From Opitutia bacterium Tous-C1TDCM (GTDB lineage Bacteria > Verrucomicrobiota > Verrucomicrobiia > Opitutales > Opitutaceae), in contig NEUS01000043.1 of the NCBI GenBank assembly GCA_002288455.1, positions 1 to 32,106 on the forward strand: a stretch of DNA of 32,106 nt. The letters run 5' to 3'. This document shows positions 8,337-17,306 of this stretch, one piece after another; the first letter of the stretch is position 1, and each line of letters opens with the position of its first letter. The position numbers and the translations under genes were made by a program. The notes beneath the pieces were generated by a model. That model was given only the letters and a program-made list of their open reading frames with translations. It did not search any database and was not told where the DNA came from.

Positions 8337-9425
8337 TTAGGCCAGGGCGCGGGCAAGTTGGGTGCGGTTGGACAGGCCGAGCTTGCGGTAGATCGTGTTC
8401 AGCTGGAATTCGACCGTGCGAAGCGATTTTCCGAGTTCCGCGGCGACCTCCTGATTGCGCTTGCCGCGGGCGACGAGCAGCGCGACCCGACGTTCGCTCG
8501 GGCTCAGCGCTTGGAGCAGGGCCGCGGCTTCGGGGCGCGGGCCGGCGTCCACGAATCCGGGTTGGCCGAGCGCGGAAAACGTTACCCAATAGCCCGGGCG
8601 ACCCCAGGGGCCCTTTACGGTTTGGGCGAGGTCCACTTTGGCGGAAAAGCCCGGCAGATGCGGATGCCCGACGCGGAGGCCGGCGAGTACGGGGAGTCGC
8701 ACGCCGTCCCGCTCGCGGACGCCGGCGGACGCCAGTCGGCCGCAGGCGCGGGCAATCTCAGCCGGCAGTCGGAAATTGCGGCGGGCTTTAAGCGCGCGCG
8801 CGGCCCGCTCCCCGAAGTTCCAGAGCGCGCAGAGGTCGTAGGCTTGCTCGGTGGCGCAGGCGACCTTGCCGTCGGCCTCGACGAACATCACCGGCATCGG
8901 AAGATTCCGCAGGTAGCTCGTCATCGCCGCGCCGCGTTCGCGTTCGCGGTGCAGCTTGCGCAAGCGGCGCAATCCGGCGTCGAGCGTCGGGTGCAGGAAA
9001 CCGAGAAACTCCCGCTCTTCGGCGGTGAAATCCCCCTGTGCCGTAGTGCGCCGCACGCTGAGCACCGCGTCGGGGCGCTCGCCGTCCCAAAACGCGAGAT
9101 GCACGAATTGGTCCCAACCCCGGAAGTGTTTCTCCCGTTCCTTGCGGCGCTGCCGCACCTGCGGGTCTTCTTTGAGGATGTCGCCGTAGGTGTAGAGTTT
9201 GAGCCGCGGGTGGGCGGCGAGATACGGCTTCGAGATACTGAGGCTGTTGAGCGGTCGGTTCTCGTGACCCTCGGCCACGGCGACGTGGTGGCGGCCCTCC
9301 AGCGGCTGGTAGTCGACGATGCCCAGCATCAAACTGCACGAGTGATGCGGCAACGCGCTCGCGAGCAGCCGCTTGGTGGCGCGCCAGAACTCGTCCAGCT
9401 CGACCGCGGTCTGCAGCTCGATCAT
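8337..9425 (-). CDS. LuxR-family regulator with an N-terminal GAF-like sensor region
   Basis: A 362-residue protein starting at ATG 9425, preceded by GGAG at a suitable distance; the frame is open upstream but not protein-like. The C-terminal 60 residues are a clear LuxR/FixJ helix-turn-helix (LSPSERRVALLVARGKRNQE, then LGKSLRTVEFQLNTIYRKLG). The first ~290 residues have no receiver domain. They look like a GAF/PAS-type sensory region with a conserved FTAEEREFLGFLHPTLDAG helix of the kind that joins GAF domains to HTH outputs, so the signal is probably a small ligand rather than a phosphoryl group. The gene diverges from the tartrate-dehydrogenase-like operon with a 176-bp shared upstream region, and leads into the aldo/keto reductase. 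Control of the divergent operon is a reasonable inference from position only. Confidence 0.82.
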   Translation of the reverse strand: MIELQTAVELDEFWRATKRLLASALPHHSCSLMLGIVDYQPLEGRHHVAVAEGHENRPLNSLSISKPYLAAHPRLKLYTYGDILKEDPQVRQRRKEREKHFRGWDQFVHLAFWDGERPDAVLSVRRTTAQGDFTAEEREFLGFLHPTLDAGLRRLRKLHRERERGAAMTSYLRNLPMPVMFVEADGKVACATEQAYDLCALWNFGERAARALKARRNFRLPAEIARACGRLASAGVRERDGVRLPVLAGLRVGHPHLPGFSAKVDLAQTVKGPWGRPGYWVTFSALGQPGFVDAGPRPEAAALLQALSPSERRVALLVARGKRNQEVAAELGKSLRTVEFQLNTIYRKLGLSNRTQLARALA

Positions 9426-9601
9426 CGGGAGCTCCGCCTTGGGCGGTATTGGCGTTGCGGCGGTAAGGGGCAAGGACGGTAGTCTGACCGGCGCGCCGCG
9501 TTTGTGAAGCCCCGCGATGTGCCGGGTAGGCGCGGCAATCGGCGTGCGTTCAGGTGCTTCCACCGATAGCGGCCAGCCGGCGACCGGACTATGCTGGCGC
9601 G

Positions 9602-10672
9602 ATGAAAACCTATCGCATCGCCGCGATCCCCGGCGACGGCATCGGCCGCGAAGTCGTCCCGGTCGGAATGGCGGTGCTGGACGCCGCCGCGCGGAAACAT
9701 GGCTTCGCGTTCACCTGGGACACGTTGCCGTGGAGCTGCGACTTCTACCGCGAGACCGGCCGGATGATGCCGGCCGACGGACTCGCCCAGATCCGTCACC
9801 ACGACGCTATCTTCCTCGGCGCGGTGGGTTTTCCCGGCGTGCCCGACCACGTGTCCCTCTGGGGCCTGCTGATTCCGATCCGGCGCGAGTTTCGCCAATA
9901 CGCCAACGTGCGCCCCGTGCGGTTGATGGCCGGCGTGACTCCACCCGTGCGCGATCGCGCCGCCGGCGACATCGACATGGTCAACGTGCGCGAAAACAAC
10001 GAGGGCGAATACTCCGCCATCGGCGGCCGCATCAACGAAGGCACGGACGACGAGGTCGCATTCCAGCAGGCCGTCTTCACGCGGCGCGGCGTGGACCGCA
10101 TCCTCCGCTATGCCTTCGAAACCGCCCGCCGCCGGCCGAAGAAACACCTCACCTCCGCGACCAAATCGAACGGCATCACGATCACGATGCCCTTCTGGGA
10201 CGAATGCTTCCAGGCCATGGCGGCGCAGTATCCCGACGTCCGCACCGACCAGTTCCACATCGACATCCTCACCGCGCACTTCGTGCGCAATCCGCACTGG
10301 TTCGATGTCGTCGTCGGCTCCAATCTCTTCGGCGATATTCTCTCGGACCTCGGGCCCGCCGTCACCGGGACGATCGGCATCGCGCCGTCGGCCAACCTGA
10401 ATCCCGAGCGCGAGTTCCCGTCGATGTTCGAACCGGTCCACGGCTCCGCGCCGGACATCGCCGGCCAGGGTATCGCCAATCCGATCGGTCAAGTTTGGTC
10501 CGGGGCGTTGATGCTGGAGCATCTCGGCCAGCACGAGGCGGCCGCGACGGTCCTGCGGGCGATCGAGACCGTGGTCCAGCACGGCCCGCGCACGCGCGAC
10601 ATGGGCTCCGGCAACACTGCCTCCACGCGCGAAGTCGGAAACGCCCTCGTCGCCGCCGTTCTTTCCTCCTGA
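9602..10672 (+). CDS. Tartrate/D-malate-type NAD-dependent decarboxylating dehydrogenase
   Basis: A 356-residue cytoplasmic enzyme of the isocitrate/isopropylmalate dehydrogenase fold. It opens with MKTYRIAAIPGDGIGREVVP. The tartrate-dehydrogenase subgroup is suggested by LGAVGFPGVPDHVSLWGLLIPIRREFRQYANVRPVR (split over residues 78-113). The catalytic Lys is K188 in SATKSNGITITMP, and the metal-binding Asp residues are D245 and D249 in SNLFGDILSD. The C-terminal FEPVHGSAPDIAGQGIANPIG block binds NAD. Known members act on tartrate, D-malate or 3-isopropylmalate; leuB is less likely because the neighbours are uptake genes rather than leucine genes. It is the first gene of a probable operon, 48 nt before a TonB receptor. 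No Shine-Dalgarno sequence precedes the ATG. Confidence 0.88.
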   Translation: MKTYRIAAIPGDGIGREVVPVGMAVLDAAARKHGFAFTWDTLPWSCDFYRETGRMMPADGLAQIRHHDAIFLGAVGFPGVPDHVSLWGLLIPIRREFRQYANVRPVRLMAGVTPPVRDRAAGDIDMVNVRENNEGEYSAIGGRINEGTDDEVAFQQAVFTRRGVDRILRYAFETARRRPKKHLTSATKSNGITITMPFWDECFQAMAAQYPDVRTDQFHIDILTAHFVRNPHWFDVVVGSNLFGDILSDLGPAVTGTIGIAPSANLNPEREFPSMFEPVHGSAPDIAGQGIANPIGQVWSGALMLEHLGQHEAAATVLRAIETVVQHGPRTRDMGSGNTASTREVGNALVAAVLSS

Positions 10673-10705
10673 TCCGCGCCCCCTCCGCACGCTTCAACCC
10701 CCACG

Positions 10706-10720
10706 CCCCCCCCCCCCCCC
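10706..10720 (+). repeat. Run of 15 C abutting the TonB receptor start codon
   Basis: Positions 10706-10720 are fifteen consecutive C, directly followed by the ATG at 10721. The rest of the 48-nt gap is also C-rich and has no Shine-Dalgarno motif. Mononucleotide runs of this length change length readily by slipped-strand mispairing, and in other bacteria such runs cause phase variation of surface proteins. Whether the run affects expression here is not known. Confidence 0.9.
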
Positions 10721-13700
10721 ATGAACCCCACTCTGCCCGCCCGCGTGTCTCTGTTCCTCGCCACCGGTGCATTGGCCGTCGCGCAGACCGCACCCGCGCC
10801 CTCCGCCCCGCCCGCCAAGGACGACCCCATCAAGTTGGAGGCCTTCACCGTCACTGGCTCAAACATCAAGCGCATCGACATGGAGCGCACGCTGCCCGTA
10901 ACGACCGTCAGGGCCGAGCAGCTCGAAATTTTCGACCCCGGCCAGCCGTCGGATTTGCTGGCGGCCCTGCCGATGGCCGCGGGGTTGCCGGGCAACGAGG
11001 CGGCGCTCGCCACACAGAACGCCCGCGGCGACAACGCGAACATCTCGTTTCGCGGCCTCTCCTCCGGTAACACACTCATCCTGCTCAACGGCCGTCGCAT
11101 CGCGCCGCACCCGATCACGTGGAACGAGCAGGGCGTGCCGGCGTTGTCCGTGAACGTGAACCAGCTGCCGAACCGCGGCATCGAGCGCGTGGACGTGCTG
11201 CGCGACGGCGCGTCGTCGATCTACGGCGCCGACGCCGTCGCGGGCGTCGTGAATTACGTCATGCACCGGCGCTTTCGCGGCACGGAGCTCTCTTTGCGCG
11301 CAGGCACGACCGAATACGGCGACGGCACCGATTATCGCGCGTCGCTCACGCACGGCCGCGATTTCGCGAACAAGAAGGGCCGCCTCATTTTCACCGCCGA
11401 CTGGTATGGCCGGGAAGGCACGTTCCTGCGCGACCGACCCTTCGCCGCGGACGGCGACCAAGTCGCCCGCGCGCCCGCGCCGTGGAACGTCTACACCGAC
11501 ACCTCCTTCAACAAGCGCACCACCACGAGCGCCTACGGCCAGTTCAGCGCCGTCGCCGTCACGGGCCGCGACCAATACGGCGCGTTTCTCGTCGCGAACC
11601 AGCGGCCCGCGGGTATCCCGACGAACTTCTTCACCGCGACCGGCGGGTTCTTTTTGGTGCCCACAACCGGCAGCGGCCAGCGCGGTCTCGCCACGGCCGC
11701 TCCGCCGCGCGCGGCCAGCGGGCCGGGCAAAGAATACTACTGGAATCTCAACGATGCCCGCTCGCTGCAGCCGCAGTCCAAGCGCGCCAACGTTTTCCTC
11801 GGCGGCGAACTCGACCTGAGTCCGCGCGTCACGGCCTTCGCCGACTTCAACTACTACCGCGCCCGCTCCCTCGTGCTGCGCGACCCGGACATCTACCAGA
11901 GCAGCGTGAACGGCCCGCTCGTGATCCCGACGAACAATCCCTACAACCCTTTCGGCGAGCGGTTCTGGCATCCGACCGGCGCACCCAACGCCGACGGTAC
12001 GCCGCGCCTCACCGGCACGCCCACCGCGGTCAACGTCGTCAACCATCGGTTCGCTGACTTCGGTTCCCGCGAGGACACCGTGACCAACCACGCCTACCGC
12101 GTTCTCCTCGGCGCCCGCGGCAAGTTCGCCGGGACGTGGACGTGGGAAACCGCCGCGGTGCACGCCGAGGGCCGCGCCAACGAATACGAGCCCATCCAGC
12201 GCACCAGCCTCACCCAGGCCGCGGCGTTGCTCACCGACCCGGCCCGCGCGCTCAACGGCTTCGGCCGCACCTATGCCGTGCAGAACGGCGCCCTTGTGGA
12301 CACCGGCCCCTTCGTCCATGCCGCGGCCGTCAAGCAGTCCACCTACGGCGTCTTCGAGCGCGACGGCATGACGCGTTTCCGCAGCCTCGACTTCAACGCC
12401 AGCGGCGAGGTCGCGTCACTCTGGGGCGGCAACAAACTCAGCCTCGCCCTCGGCGGCGAAGTGCGCCGCGAGGATTTCTCCGACGTGCGCGCGCCCTTCG
12501 CCGGCCTCAATCCCGCCGGCTCCGGCCTCAACCCGACGCGTTCGGACGTCGTCAGCGCATCTTCGGTGCCGGACACGTTTGCCGACCGCGAGGCGATCTC
12601 GGCCTACGCGGAAATCCTCCTGCCGCTCGTCGGGCGCGAATTCAAGCTGCCGCTGGTGCATTCGTTTGAGCTGAGTGCCGCGGCCCGCTCGGAGCACTAC
12701 AGCGACTTCGGCAACACCGTCAGCCCCAAGTTCGGCCTCACGTGGAAACCCGCCGCTTGGATCATGGTGCGCGCCTCGCACAGCCAAGGCTTCCGCCCGC
12801 CCTCGTTACCCGCGCTCTATCGCGGCAGCTTCATCGCCACCGCGCTGAACAGCCAGGATACCTATCGCTCCGCCGTCACGCAGTTGCTCACCGACCAGGG
12901 CCTGAACCGCATCAACCGCGTCGCGGGCAATCCCGACCTCCAGCCCGAGAAGTCCAAGGGTATTTCGAGCGGCATCGTGATCGATGTGCCGGGCGTGCGC
13001 GGGCTCTCGCTGACCGTCGACTACTACGAAATCCGACACCGGGAAATCATGGGCTCGAGCGGCACGATCAATGACGACCGCGACGCATTGGTCGCCGCCA
13101 CGCAGGCCGCCCTCGCCGCCGGCCAGAGCATCGCCTCGATCGACCTCGGCTCCGGCACCTCGCGCTATCAGGGTGACGGAGCGGTGGTGCGCCTGCCGTT
13201 GACGCAGGAGGACCGCGCCTCCTTCGCCGCCTACAACGCGACCCGCGCTCCGAGCGCCCAGCGCGCGGCGGTCGGTGCGATCGATTTCCTGCGCACCACC
13301 TACTTCAACAAAGCGGAGCAGTTCGTGAACGGCTTCGACTTCGGCTTGAACTACCGCTTCCGGCCGTTGCCCGTCGGCAACGTCACGTTCGAGACCAGTT
13401 GGACGAAGCTGAACACGTTCTACATCCACACCAGACGCAACGCCCCCCGCACCGAGCTCAAGGAGACCAACCTCGCCGGCACCTCGGGCGCATCACCCGA
13501 GTGGCGCGGCAACGCGCAGCTGAACTGGCGCCGCGACCGCTGGAGCGCGGGCCTGGGTATGTTCTACACCGGGAGCTTCACGCTGGCGGGTGTCACCACC
13601 AGTCTGGCGACCTACGAGTCGCTCGGCCGCCCGTCCTACATCAAGCCCGTGTTCACCAACGGCAACACGGTCTACCGGATGGTCCATCGCGATACGCAGA

Positions 13701-13903
13701 CCTACAACGTCTTCGTCTCCTACCGCGTCGACCGGAGCGACGCCCGCAGTTGGCTGCGCGACACCAGCATCCGCGTCGGCGTGAACAACCTCTTCGATGC
13801 GGAGCCGCCGCTCTCGGACGACAACAACACCTACGAGACCGCGCTCTACAACACGATGGCCAAAGGCCGCCTGTATTCCGTGACCGTCACCCGCAAATTC
13901 TGA
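10721..13903 (+). CDS. TonB-dependent outer-membrane receptor
   Basis: A 1060-residue receptor without the carboxypeptidase-like N-domain. Residues 1-22 are a signal peptide (MNPTLPARVSLFLATGALAV). IKLEAFTVTGS near residue 40 is a plausible TonB box. The plug follows: SDLLAALP, ANISFRGLSSGNTLILLNGR, and IERVDVLRDGASSIYGADAV. The barrel contains the usual SPKFGLTWKP and RASHSQGFRPPS strands and ends with the aromatic barrel signal YSVTVTRKF. This group of long plug-type receptors often imports plant- or polymer-derived molecules. The stop is one base before the start of the anion symporter (TGACATG), so translation of the two is probably coupled. Together they would carry one substrate across both membranes. 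Confidence 0.92.
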   Translation: MNPTLPARVSLFLATGALAVAQTAPAPSAPPAKDDPIKLEAFTVTGSNIKRIDMERTLPVTTVRAEQLEIFDPGQPSDLLAALPMAAGLPGNEAALATQNARGDNANISFRGLSSGNTLILLNGRRIAPHPITWNEQGVPALSVNVNQLPNRGIERVDVLRDGASSIYGADAVAGVVNYVMHRRFRGTELSLRAGTTEYGDGTDYRASLTHGRDFANKKGRLIFTADWYGREGTFLRDRPFAADGDQVARAPAPWNVYTDTSFNKRTTTSAYGQFSAVAVTGRDQYGAFLVANQRPAGIPTNFFTATGGFFLVPTTGSGQRGLATAAPPRAASGPGKEYYWNLNDARSLQPQSKRANVFLGGELDLSPRVTAFADFNYYRARSLVLRDPDIYQSSVNGPLVIPTNNPYNPFGERFWHPTGAPNADGTPRLTGTPTAVNVVNHRFADFGSREDTVTNHAYRVLLGARGKFAGTWTWETAAVHAEGRANEYEPIQRTSLTQAAALLTDPARALNGFGRTYAVQNGALVDTGPFVHAAAVKQSTYGVFERDGMTRFRSLDFNASGEVASLWGGNKLSLALGGEVRREDFSDVRAPFAGLNPAGSGLNPTRSDVVSASSVPDTFADREAISAYAEILLPLVGREFKLPLVHSFELSAAARSEHYSDFGNTVSPKFGLTWKPAAWIMVRASHSQGFRPPSLPALYRGSFIATALNSQDTYRSAVTQLLTDQGLNRINRVAGNPDLQPEKSKGISSGIVIDVPGVRGLSLTVDYYEIRHREIMGSSGTINDDRDALVAATQAALAAGQSIASIDLGSGTSRYQGDGAVVRLPLTQEDRASFAAYNATRAPSAQRAAVGAIDFLRTTYFNKAEQFVNGFDFGLNYRFRPLPVGNVTFETSWTKLNTFYIHTRRNAPRTELKETNLAGTSGASPEWRGNAQLNWRRDRWSAGLGMFYTGSFTLAGVTTSLATYESLGRPSYIKPVFTNGNTVYRMVHRDTQTYNVFVSYRVDRSDARSWLRDTSIRVGVNNLFDAEPPLSDDNNTYETALYNTMAKGRLYSVTVTRKF

Positions 13904-13904
13904 C

Positions 13905-15437
13905 ATGCCCTCGGTCTCCCTTTCCCGCACGCCGGTCCAGAAGGCCGGCCTCGCGGTCGGACTCGGGTTGGCGCTGCTCATCGCGGTCTTCTTCAATCCC
14001 GTCCCGGACAAGCCCGCGATCGGCGCCGTGGCCGCGGTGGTCGCGCTCATGGCGTGCTGGTGGATGACGGAGGCGATTCCATTGGCGGCGACTGCGCTGC
14101 TGCCGTTGGCGCTGTTCCCGCTCCTGGGGGTTTCGTCGGCGCGGGACACCGCCGGCGCCTACATCAACTCGATCATCTTCCTCTACGTCGGCGGCTCGCT
14201 CATCGCCGTTGCGATGGAGCGCTGCGGGCTGCACCGGCGGGTCGCGCTCGCCGTCATCCATGCGCTCGGCGGCGGGGCCGAGCGGATCGTGCTCGGCTTC
14301 ATGCTGGCCGGCGGCCTGGTCTCGATGTGGATTTCCAACACCGCGGCCGCCGTGATGATGCTGCCGATCGCGATCGCCATCATCGGCCAGATGGAAACGC
14401 GCTTCGGTCCCGGGCGCACGCAGCCGCTGGCGGTCGCCATGCTCCTGGCCGTGGCCTACGGCGCCTCCATCGGCGGCGTGGCCACACCGGTCGGATCGCC
14501 GACCAATCTCGTTTTCCTCAAGATCTACGCCGACACGTTTCCCGCCGCGCCCGCGATCTCGTTCGGCCAGTGGGTGGCGGTCGCGATGCCGCTGTCGATC
14601 GCGTTGCTTTTCGCCGCGTGGCTGGCGCTCGTGCGCCTCAACGGGCGCCTGGATCCGTCGCTCGCGCTGGATCGCTCGACTGTGCGGCGGGAACTCGTCG
14701 CGCTCGGCCCGTTGGGTCGCGAGGAGCGAATCGTGACGACGATCTGGATCGTCACGGCGGCCTTGTGGATCTTCCGCGCCGATCTGGCCATCGGGTCCTT
14801 CGTCATCCCGGGTTGGGCCGGTCTGTGGAAAGGCTTCGCGCTCCTGGACGACGGGACGGTGGCGGTGACGATGGCGTTGCTCCTCTTTCTTCTCCCGGCA
14901 AACGCGGAGCGCGGCGGCGGGCCGATTCTCGGCGCCGATGCGTTTGCCGAACTGCCGTGGTCGGCGATTCTGCTTTTCGGCGGCGGCTTCGCCATGGCCA
15001 ACGGATTCACCTCCAGCGGGCTCACGCAGTATCTCGCGGCGCAATTCGCCGGGCTCGGCACGATGCCCGTGCTGGTTGCCATGTTGATCGCCTGTGTTGC
15101 GGTCGCACTCCTCACCGAGCTGGTTTCGAATATCGCGGTCGTCCAGATGTTCATTCCGGTGCTGGCCGCCTGGGGCGTGGCCCAGCAAATCAACCCCCTC
15201 CTGCTCATGTTTCCCGCCACGGTCATGTCATCGATGGCCTTCCTGCTTCCGGTCGGCACTCCGCCCAATGCCGTGGTCTTCGGCAGCAATCGTCTCCGCA
15301 TCGGCGACATGGTGCGCGGTGGGGCATGGGTGAAATTCGTCGTGGTGCTTATCACGCTCGCGGTCTGCCTGCTCCTCATGCCGGTGATCTTCGATCTCGA
15401 TACCGGCACGTTCCCGGCCTGGGCCGCGCCGCGATAG
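13905..15437 (+). CDS. DASS/SLC13-family sodium:dicarboxylate-type symporter
   Basis: A 510-residue inner-membrane protein with about 11-12 hydrophobic segments. The two SNT-type sodium and substrate signatures are visible: ISNTAAAVMMLP near residues 143-154 and ELVSNIAVVQMFIP near 405-418. They are paired with GSPTN and GTPPNAVVFG re-entrant motifs, and the family block WWMTEAIPLAATALLPL lies near residue 52. Members move dicarboxylates, tricarboxylates, sulfate or tartrate with sodium. Placement directly behind a TonB receptor and downstream of a tartrate/malate-type dehydrogenase makes a hydroxy-dicarboxylate the most likely cargo, by inference. The start overlaps nothing but lies 1 nt after the preceding stop. 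Confidence 0.93.
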   Translation: MPSVSLSRTPVQKAGLAVGLGLALLIAVFFNPVPDKPAIGAVAAVVALMACWWMTEAIPLAATALLPLALFPLLGVSSARDTAGAYINSIIFLYVGGSLIAVAMERCGLHRRVALAVIHALGGGAERIVLGFMLAGGLVSMWISNTAAAVMMLPIAIAIIGQMETRFGPGRTQPLAVAMLLAVAYGASIGGVATPVGSPTNLVFLKIYADTFPAAPAISFGQWVAVAMPLSIALLFAAWLALVRLNGRLDPSLALDRSTVRRELVALGPLGREERIVTTIWIVTAALWIFRADLAIGSFVIPGWAGLWKGFALLDDGTVAVTMALLLFLLPANAERGGGPILGADAFAELPWSAILLFGGGFAMANGFTSSGLTQYLAAQFAGLGTMPVLVAMLIACVAVALLTELVSNIAVVQMFIPVLAAWGVAQQINPLLLMFPATVMSSMAFLLPVGTPPNAVVFGSNRLRIGDMVRGGAWVKFVVVLITLAVCLLLMPVIFDLDTGTFPAWAAPR

Positions 15438-15482
15438 GCGTTCGATTCCGCGCGGTTGTTCCTTCGTCTTTGCCCTGTCCCC

Positions 15483-17228
15483 ATGAAATTTGCCCAACGT
15501 TCCTTCGTCCTCGCGCTGCTGTTCACGCTCGCGGTGCTTTCCGGCCTCGGCCGCGCCCAAGGGCGCAGCGAGTGGCTTACGCCGTTCCCCTCCTTCACGA
15601 TTGCCGGCAACCTCCACTACGTCGGCAGCAAGGGGCTCGCGAGCTACCTCGTCACCACGCCGGAGGGACACATTTTACTCAACCCTTCGCTCGAGGCCAA
15701 CGTGCCGTTGATTCGGAAGAGCGTGGAGGACCTCGGATTCAAATTCACCGACATCAAGGTGCTGCTGATCAGCCATGCCCACTGGGATCACAACGCCGGC
15801 GCCGCGCGGGTGCAGCAGGAGACCGGCGCCCGCTACGCCGTCATGGCGGAGGATGTCGCCGTCGTGGAATCGGGCGGCCGCGCCGATTTCCACTACGGGA
15901 CCTTCCCGGGTTCGCTCTATCCGCCCGCCAAGGTCGACCGCGTGCTGCGCGACGGCGATACGGTCGAACTTGGCGGCGCCGTCCTTAAAGCACGGCTCAC
16001 GGCGGGCCATACGAAGGGCTGTACGACCTGGACAATGCCGGTGAACGACGCGGGGCGGACCCTGAATGCGGTCATCATCGGCAGTCCCAACGTGAACTCG
16101 GGCTACAAGCTCGTGGGCAACGCCGGATATCCGGAGATCGCCGCCGACTTCGAGCGGATGTTTCGCACGCTCAAGGCACTGCCGTGCGATCTGTTTCTCG
16201 GCTCGCACGGGAGCTACTTCGGCCTGACGGAGAAGTTTCCGCGGCGGGGGGCCGGCGCCGCCAATCCGTTCGTCGATCCGGACGGTTACGCGCGCTATGT
16301 CGCGGATAAGGAGCAGGCGTTTCGCACCGAGCTCGCCCGGCAGCAGGGCGACGGCCGCACGGCGACCCAGGCGGTGCGCCCGCGCGCGCCGAGCGTTCTC
16401 TTCATCGGCAACAGTTTTCTTTTCGGGTCCGGTTCGCCCCTGCGTTACTACCGTGCGGATACGGTCGCCGATCTCAACGGCACCGGCTTCGGCGGCGTGC
16501 CGGCGCTCTTCAAATTGTTCGCCGTGCAGGCCGGCCTGGATTTCGCCGTCAGCCAGGAAACGGTTTCCGGCCAGGGACTCGACCACCACTTCGCCGAAAA
16601 GGCCGGTTTGATCGGGCGGCCCTGGGACCACGTCGTCATGTTGGGCTTCAGCCTGCTCAACCGCCACAAACCCGGCGATCCGGCGCTGTTGATCCAGTCG
16701 GCGAAACAAGTCGCGGCGTTGCTGCACAGCAAAAACCCGCAGGTGGACATCCGGCTGATTGCGACGTGGGCGCGCGCCGACCAAGTCTACCCGGCCAAAG
16801 GCCACTGGCACGGCAAGTCGGTGGAACAGATGACGCGGGATGTCCGGTCGGCCTACGACCAAGCCGCCGCCGCCAGTCCGCACATCCGCGGGGTCATTCC
16901 GGTCGGGGAGTCCTGGCTCCGTGCGATGCAGACGGGAGTCGCGGATCCCAATCCCTACGACGGCATCGAATTCGGCAAAGTGAGCCTCTGGACCCACGAC
17001 CACTACCATGGCAGCACCTACGGCTACTACCTCGAGGCCTTGGTGATCTTCGGCGATCTCACCGGACTCGATCCGCGCTCGCTCGGGAAAAATGAACGCG
17101 CCGCTTACGAACTCGGGTTGTCCGGTGACCAAGCGGTCGCACTCCAGCAAGTCGCCTACGATGGGTTGATGGCGCTGAAAGGCCGCGGTCGCCTCGGGAC
17201 GTTTGCGCCGCTCGCCGCAGGCAAATAG
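15483..17228 (+). CDS. Exported fusion of a B3-like metallo-beta-lactamase-fold domain and an SGNH/DUF4886-like hydrolase domain
   Basis: A 581-residue protein in one uninterrupted frame, starting at ATG 15483 after CCCC. Residues 1-26 are a signal peptide. Residues 28-255 are a metallo-beta-lactamase fold of the subclass B3 pattern, with all six zinc residues: H98-A-H100-W-D102-H103, H176 in TAGHTKGCTTW, and H242 in GSHGSYFGL. After a linker rich in Ala and Arg (about 275-303), residues 303-535 look like an SGNH hydrolase of the DUF4886 kind: VLFIGNSFLFGS with the nucleophile S311, a central block VVMLGFSLLN, and the closing D506-x-x-H509 in THDHYHGSTYGYYLEAL, then LTGLDP. I infer hydrolysis of two bonds, for example lactone or amide plus ester, on one periplasmic substrate. 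It is the last gene of the dehydrogenase/receptor/symporter operon. A role in antibiotic resistance is not implied. Confidence 0.85.
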   Translation: MKFAQRSFVLALLFTLAVLSGLGRAQGRSEWLTPFPSFTIAGNLHYVGSKGLASYLVTTPEGHILLNPSLEANVPLIRKSVEDLGFKFTDIKVLLISHAHWDHNAGAARVQQETGARYAVMAEDVAVVESGGRADFHYGTFPGSLYPPAKVDRVLRDGDTVELGGAVLKARLTAGHTKGCTTWTMPVNDAGRTLNAVIIGSPNVNSGYKLVGNAGYPEIAADFERMFRTLKALPCDLFLGSHGSYFGLTEKFPRRGAGAANPFVDPDGYARYVADKEQAFRTELARQQGDGRTATQAVRPRAPSVLFIGNSFLFGSGSPLRYYRADTVADLNGTGFGGVPALFKLFAVQAGLDFAVSQETVSGQGLDHHFAEKAGLIGRPWDHVVMLGFSLLNRHKPGDPALLIQSAKQVAALLHSKNPQVDIRLIATWARADQVYPAKGHWHGKSVEQMTRDVRSAYDQAAAASPHIRGVIPVGESWLRAMQTGVADPNPYDGIEFGKVSLWTHDHYHGSTYGYYLEALVIFGDLTGLDPRSLGKNERAAYELGLSGDQAVALQQVAYDGLMALKGRGRLGTFAPLAAGK

Positions 17229-17306
17229 GGGCAGTGCTGGCGCCGGGCGGAGCGCTCGTCGCCCTGCCGTTTTGGGCGCGGCGCGACGGCGGGCGACAGC
17301 CGCTTG

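Noticed and set aside
9554..9601. An N-terminal extension of the tartrate-type dehydrogenase from an upstream in-frame start at 9554.
   Set aside because: The family begins directly with MKTYRIAAIPGDGIG. The extra 16 residues have no similarity, and the ATG at 9602 fits.
15483..16250. Calling the B3-like domain an antibiotic resistance gene.
   Set aside because: Zinc residues alone do not show beta-lactamase activity. The operon and the fused hydrolase domain point to substrate catabolism.
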